Source of the DNA: Clostridia bacterium
Lineage (GTDB): Bacteria; Bacillota; Clostridia; Oscillospirales; Acutalibacteraceae
Direction: 5' to 3'
Length of the DNA: 9,334 bases
Assembly (NCBI GenBank): GCA_017387165.1
Contig: JAFOFS010000128.1
Span: forward strand, 1 to 9,334
Position 1 is the stretch's first letter. Every line of letters begins with the position of its first letter. The translations under genes were made by a program, and so were the position numbers. The notes beneath the pieces are model-generated. The model was not told the DNA's origin, ran no database searches, and saw only the letters and a program-made list of their open reading frames with translations. Positions 6,100 through 9,334 of the stretch are shown here, in pieces.

Positions 6100-6985
6100 T
6101 GCTTGATTTTTGGATTTTCGTTATCCGTTTCTTGGGTCGCCACAGCTCGCCCAACATGGCGCCCAGCAAAATGCAGGCGGCGCCGATCAGCTGGGGAACG
6201 GTCATCCGTTCGTTGAGCAGCAGAGCGGCGAACACGACGGCGGAGAGAAGTTCCAGATAGCCGCAGACCGCCACCGTCTGCGCCGGCAGGGTCGCCAGCG
6301 AGGAGAAATACAGATAGCAGCCGAAGCCGGTGTTGACCAGACCGAGCAGCAGCGCCCAGCCCCACGCCTCAAGCGGCATGCGGATGAGCAAGCCTTGCTT
6401 GCAGCCGACGAAGATGCCGACGGTGATGAAGGCGGTGATGAGCTGAATGACCGCGTTTTCCATGCCGGTGATGCGGGTGGATTGCTTGTTGAAGGTGACC
6501 ATCAGGAAATAGGTCACGGCGGAGAGGAAACCGCAGAGGAGTCCCCACGCGTTTAAGCCGTTTTGCACCACCGCGCCGTTGACCAGGAACAAACCGACCA
6601 GTACCACCGCAAAACCGATCAGTTTAGCGGCGGTCAGTTTTTCGCGGAACAGCAGTGGCGAGAGCATCATCACGATGACCGGACCGCAGTAGTACAAGAG
6701 GGAAGAAAGAGAAACGCCGATCTGCTGATAGCCTTCATACAGGCACATCCAGCTGGCGCCCATTGCCACGCCCGACAGGGCAATAAACAGGGCGTCGCGC
6801 TTGTATGCGCGCAGATGGAATTTCCCCTTGCCGAGCAAAAACAGCGTCACCAAAAGCAGACTGCCGATGCAGGTGCGCAGCAGCACGATTTCGTAGCTGT
6901 TTAAGGGAATATGATCGGCTACGATGCCGTTTAAGCCGAACAGCAGCATCGAAGCGAGATATTTGACCAGTGCTTTTTTATCCAT
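6077..6985 (-). CDS. EamA/DMT family transporter, 10 TM
   Basis: This 302-residue membrane protein of the drug/metabolite transporter superfamily is the usual length for a two-EamA-repeat member. Ten hydrophobic segments can be counted, beginning with residues 7-27 and 31-53. The first repeat ends around LIGFAVVLVGLFLVNGAV and the second around LIGAACILLGAMLGEL, the duplicated 'liG.alil.G..l' signature. A basic tail (RPKKRITKIQK) follows the last helix and should be cytoplasmic. GGAG (6994-6997) sits eight bases from the ATG. It lies 21 nt downstream of the esterase gene. DMT proteins move amino acids, nucleotide sugars, sugars or other metabolites, often outward. The substrate cannot be predicted, but the sugar-enzyme neighbours suggest a sugar or a related metabolite. 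Confidence 0.9.
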   Translation of the reverse strand: MDKKALVKYLASMLLFGLNGIVADHIPLNSYEIVLLRTCIGSLLLVTLFLLGKGKFHLRAYKRDALFIALSGVAMGASWMCLYEGYQQIGVSLSSLLYYCGPVIVMMLSPLLFREKLTAAKLIGFAVVLVGLFLVNGAVVQNGLNAWGLLCGFLSAVTYFLMVTFNKQSTRITGMENAVIQLITAFITVGIFVGCKQGLLIRMPLEAWGWALLLGLVNTGFGCYLYFSSLATLPAQTVAVCGYLELLSAVVFAALLLNERMTVPQLIGAACILLGAMLGELWRPKKRITKIQKSSIAPTAKS

Positions 6986-7006
6986 GCTTTTTGCTCCGTC
7001 GAGAGA

Positions 7007-7744
7007 TCAGGCGTTCAGCCAATCGATAACCAGATACGCAAACGGCACGGTGCCGTCCTCGTTCGGGATGCTGATGTATTGGCAGTGGACGCCGTGCATT
7101 TCCTTGAGGGTGACCTGCGTCATATCGTAGCGGAAATGCCGCAGGGTGGACAGCACGAGCATCGTCTGCTCATAGCGGTTTTCCATATCGTTATCCGACA
7201 CGAGGAACAGCATCGGAGAATATCGCTCGGCCTTGCCGATGTGGTACAGCGGTGCTGCCTCGTCCACGATCAGACGACGGGAATCCACGCCACGCTCCCG
7301 CAGGACGTTGAAATGCACAGTCGGCTGACCGGCATCGTGGACCCAACCATCGACGTCGGTGGTGGTCATACCGTACGGCGCCAGCCACCGCTCGTCAAAG
7401 CAGAGCATCATGGATAGGTAACCGCCTGCCGAGCTGCCGCCGACGTACAGCTTGTCCCCACCGTATTCGTTCAGGTGAGCCTTGGTCCACGCCACCGCCG
7501 CCGCGGCGTCCTCAATAAATTCGGGGTACTTGGCGTCGGGATAGAGGCGATATTCCGCGCTGGCCAGACCGATACCGGCTGCTGCCAACTGTCGTCCGAC
7601 CGCTTCCAGATCCTCCTTACGGCCACCTTCGATGCCGCCGCCGTGGAAAAAAAGCAGCAGGGGAAACTGTTCGCCGTCGGGCAGATACAGATCCAGCCGT
7701 CGGCAGGAATGCTCGCCGTACGCGAGGTCACGCAGTATACGCAT
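7007..7744 (-). CDS. Alpha/beta-hydrolase esterase (HGGG / BD-FAE-like)
   Basis: This 245-residue serine esterase has the alpha/beta-hydrolase fold. The oxyanion-hole motif HGGG is at residues 34-37, and the nucleophile elbow GGSSAGG places the catalytic Ser at S105. The acid is probably D184 or D186 (VSDNDMENR) and the base H217 (EMHGVH), giving a complete triad. The compact size and EYRLYP segment resemble the hormone-sensitive-lipase/BD-FAE group, which includes carbohydrate esterases that remove acetyl or feruloyl groups from plant sugars. No signal peptide is present, so it should act on imported oligosaccharides. AGGAGG (7753-7758) lies eight bases before the ATG. It is the first gene of the leftward operon, and the divergently transcribed neighbour is a GH28-like enzyme, consistent with deacetylation of pectic fragments. 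The substrate is an inference. Confidence 0.87.
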   Translation of the reverse strand: MRILRDLAYGEHSCRRLDLYLPDGEQFPLLLFFHGGGIEGGRKEDLEAVGRQLAAAGIGLASAEYRLYPDAKYPEFIEDAAAAVAWTKAHLNEYGGDKLYVGGSSAGGYLSMMLCFDERWLAPYGMTTTDVDGWVHDAGQPTVHFNVLRERGVDSRRLIVDEAAPLYHIGKAERYSPMLFLVSDNDMENRYEQTMLVLSTLRHFRYDMTQVTLKEMHGVHCQYISIPNEDGTVPFAYLVIDWLNA

Positions 7745-7766
7745 ATTGATCGCCTCCTATTGTTTT

Positions 7767-7795
7767 ATTGTAACACGGAAATTGCGAAAAAGCAA
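7767..7795 (-). promoter_or_regulatory. Promoter of the esterase-transporter-epimerase operon
   Basis: On the minus strand, the -35 box TTGCTT (7790-7795) and -10 box TACAAT (7767-7772; 5 of 6 consensus) are separated by exactly 17 nt. The transcript would start near 7760, only a few bases before the AGGAGG ribosome site, or slightly upstream. It lies back to back with the GH28 promoter. The weak -35 suggests it may need activation. Confidence 0.65.
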
Positions 7796-7805
7796 GCCGC
7801 GCCCC

Positions 7806-7834
7806 TTGAAAAAACGGACAAGAAAAGGTATACT
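7806..7834 (+). promoter_or_regulatory. Promoter of the GH28-like gene
   Basis: TTGAAA (7806-7811; 5 of 6 consensus) is followed by a 17-nt spacer and TATACT (7829-7834; 5 of 6). The start would be near 7841, giving a leader of about 60 nt. The leader contains a short inverted repeat TCTGT-TT-ACAGA (7870-7881), which could be an operator or nothing. The divergent operon promoter has its -35 only 10 bases to the left, so a single regulator could control both directions. Confidence 0.8.
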
Positions 7835-7899
7835 GAAAAACAAGAGCGAACAGGCAATCGTGATAAGAATCTGTTTACAGAAAAAATCAGGAGAGAAAA

Positions 7900-9285
7900 A
7901 TGTCGAACTATTCGGTTTTGGATTTTGGCGCGGTGGCTGACGGACGGACGTTGGATACCGAAGCGGTGCAAAAAGCGGTTGACGCCTGCGCGGCGGCCGG
8001 CGGTACGGTTTGGTTTCCGAAAGGAACCTACGTGCTCTCCACCGTGTTTCTGAAAAGCGGCGTGCATATCCGCTTTGAGGACGGCACGGTCGTTCTCGGC
8101 TCGCTGAATTTTTACGATTACGCGCCGCAGGAGGCGGTGGACTATCCGTTGTATCAGGACGCGTCGCATTCGTATTTTCATCTTGCTATGTTCGTCGGCA
8201 TCGACTGTGACAACATTTCCTTCGGCGGTCGGGCGCTGGTGGATATGCGCTCGGTGTGGGATGAGGACGGCGTCCGCGGCGCGGCGATCGTACATCGTGG
8301 CCCGAAATGCATTTCGCTGAAAAATTGTACCTGCGTGGAGATCGCTGACCTGGAACTGAAAAACGTCACCGATCTGGCGGTTTATTTTGCGGGCTGCCGC
8401 GACGTGGAAATCCATCATCTGCGGATGCAGGTGTATATCGACGGCATCTCACCCGACAACTGCGAACGGGTGCGGATACACGATTGCGACGTGGAATCGG
8501 GGGATGACGGCATCGTGTTCAAGTCGTCGTATACGCTGAATCGCCTTGGGGTCTGTCGCGATATCCGCGTGTGGAATTGCCGCGTCAAGAGCCGTTGCTC
8601 CGCCATTAAATTCGGCACCGAAACAAACGGCGGCTTTGAGGATATCACGGTGGAGGATATCGACGTTTTCGATACCCGCATCACCGCCATCGCGATCGAA
8701 AGTGTAGACGGCGCGGTGTTGGACGGCGTGACGCTGCGTAACATCCGCATCCGCAATGCGGGCGGTATTTTATACATTTGTCTGGGTGATCGGATGCGTG
8801 GGCCGAGCGGTCGGCCGATCGGCGCCATCCGCAACTTGCTGCTGGAAAACATCACGGCTGACGGACCCTATGAGGCGTACGACGTGATGCCGTGGAACTA
8901 TTTTTCGTTTAAGGCGGGGGACACACGGCAGGAGCCGTGGAGCTTCCGTCCGCTGCCGGAGGGGCAGTCACCGTGGAAAGAATCCGACCCGTGGCAGCAA
9001 ACCTCCAACGTGTGCGGATTGCCGGGGTATCCGCTGGAAAACGTCACCCTGCGCAACGTCCACCTGACCGTGTCCGGCGGTGTGAGCGCGTATGAAACGG
9101 AAGTGGCGGAGCCGACGACGCCCTATCCCGAGATTTATAACCTCGGTTGGATTCTGCCGGCGAAGGGAATCTTTTTCCGTCATATTAACGGGTTGACGCT
9201 GGAAAACGTCACCGTGCGCAGTATTCACGCCGATACGCGTCCCGATTTCGTGTTCGAGGATGTCTGCGATTGCAAAACTGAATAA
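7900..9285 (+). CDS. GH28-like (polygalacturonase family) parallel beta-helix protein
   Basis: This 461-residue right-handed beta-helix protein resembles glycoside hydrolase family 28. The N-terminus (SVLDFGAVADGRTLDTEAVQKAVDAC, residues 5-30, then GGTVWFPKGTYVL) is the usual pectate-lyase-superfamily opening. The catalytic region is DGISPD (181-186) followed by SGDDGIVFKS (200-209). This places D181, D202 and D203 as the GH28 carboxylates. Repeated rungs follow (ITVEDIDVFDT, VTLRNIRIRNA, LLLENITADG, VTLRNVHLTVSG, LTLENVTVRS). The canonical GHG histidine motif is absent; its place holds SRCSAIKFGTETNGG (231-245), with K237 a possible substrate ligand. It may therefore be an exo-acting or non-classical member. 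No signal peptide is visible, so it is probably cytoplasmic. The ribosome site AGGAGAG (7889-7895) lies four bases from the ATG. It is divergent from the esterase operon, suggesting joint use on pectic oligosaccharides. Confidence 0.85.
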   Translation: MSNYSVLDFGAVADGRTLDTEAVQKAVDACAAAGGTVWFPKGTYVLSTVFLKSGVHIRFEDGTVVLGSLNFYDYAPQEAVDYPLYQDASHSYFHLAMFVGIDCDNISFGGRALVDMRSVWDEDGVRGAAIVHRGPKCISLKNCTCVEIADLELKNVTDLAVYFAGCRDVEIHHLRMQVYIDGISPDNCERVRIHDCDVESGDDGIVFKSSYTLNRLGVCRDIRVWNCRVKSRCSAIKFGTETNGGFEDITVEDIDVFDTRITAIAIESVDGAVLDGVTLRNIRIRNAGGILYICLGDRMRGPSGRPIGAIRNLLLENITADGPYEAYDVMPWNYFSFKAGDTRQEPWSFRPLPEGQSPWKESDPWQQTSNVCGLPGYPLENVTLRNVHLTVSGGVSAYETEVAEPTTPYPEIYNLGWILPAKGIFFRHINGLTLENVTVRSIHADTRPDFVFEDVCDCKTE

Positions 9286-9313
9286 TCCACCCGTTGGTAA
9301 AATGAAAAACTCC

Positions 9314-9334
9314 GTTTGCGCAAAAAGCGCAAAC
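9314..9334 (+). terminator. Probable terminator, cut by the window edge
   Basis: GTTTGCGC (9314-9321), loop AAAAA and GCGCAAAC (9327-9334) form a perfect eight-pair stem, ending exactly at the window edge and starting 28 nt after the GH28 stop. The bases to the left (AAAAACTCC, 9305-9313) suggest the stem continues beyond the window as GGAGTTTTT, which would supply the U-tract. That continuation is inferred, not seen. Confidence 0.65.

Noticed and set aside
7782..7795. CcpA-type cre operator at TTGC-GAAAAA-GCAA
   Set aside because: The centre lacks the CG core and the flanks do not fit the TGNAANCGNTNNCA consensus. It is kept only as a weak inverted repeat.
7765..8418. Minus-strand frame of 217 codons over the divergent promoter region and GH28 start
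   Set aside because: It would begin antisense inside the GH28 gene and overlap both promoters. No ribosome site or domain is visible.

Overview
The window looks like a chromosomal fragment of a Gram-positive gut-type Clostridium relative (Oscillospiraceae/Ruminococcaceae-like). This is inferred from moderately high GC, AGGAGG-type ribosome binding sites, near-consensus sigma-A promoters, long U-tailed hairpin terminators, and an intergenic cluster of GC-rich hairpin repeats of a kind I associate with that group. No species can be named from the sequence alone.

Layout, left to right. Positions 1-2280 (+) hold the 3' end of an ABC sugar-binding protein gene, followed 17 nt later by a cytoplasmic TIM-barrel protein resembling the DUF4434 glycoside-hydrolase-like family. 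A perfect 17-bp terminator (2298-2336) closes this unit. Positions 2340-2640 are non-coding and carry at least four modular hairpin repeats, two of them clearly siblings. From 2660 a near-perfect promoter drives a two-gene unit (2719-4787, +): a radical SAM protein with a C-terminal helix-hairpin-helix region, and an overlapping DUF4130/TIGR03915-type partner. This is a widespread, uncharacterised pair annotated as putative DNA modification/repair. A perfect 15-bp hairpin containing the partner's stop codon serves as a shared terminator with the convergent genes.

Positions 4812-7744 (-) form a probable three-gene operon, transcribed right to left: an alpha/beta-hydrolase esterase, a 10-TM EamA/DMT transporter and an AGE-family sugar 2-epimerase/isomerase. 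A 155-bp divergent control region (7745-7899) has a promoter for this operon and a second, near-consensus promoter for a rightward GH28-like beta-helix gene (7900-9285). The start of another hairpin, probably a terminator, lies at the window edge.

Functionally, the flanks look like intracellular plant-glycan (possibly pectin oligosaccharide) catabolism. The binding protein captures a sugar. The GH28-like enzyme, the esterase and the DUF4434-like protein, none with a visible signal peptide, would trim, deacylate or cleave imported oligosaccharides. The epimerase would convert a released sugar. The radical SAM/DUF4130 pair is functionally unrelated, has its own promoter and terminator, and is the most interesting poorly understood system here.
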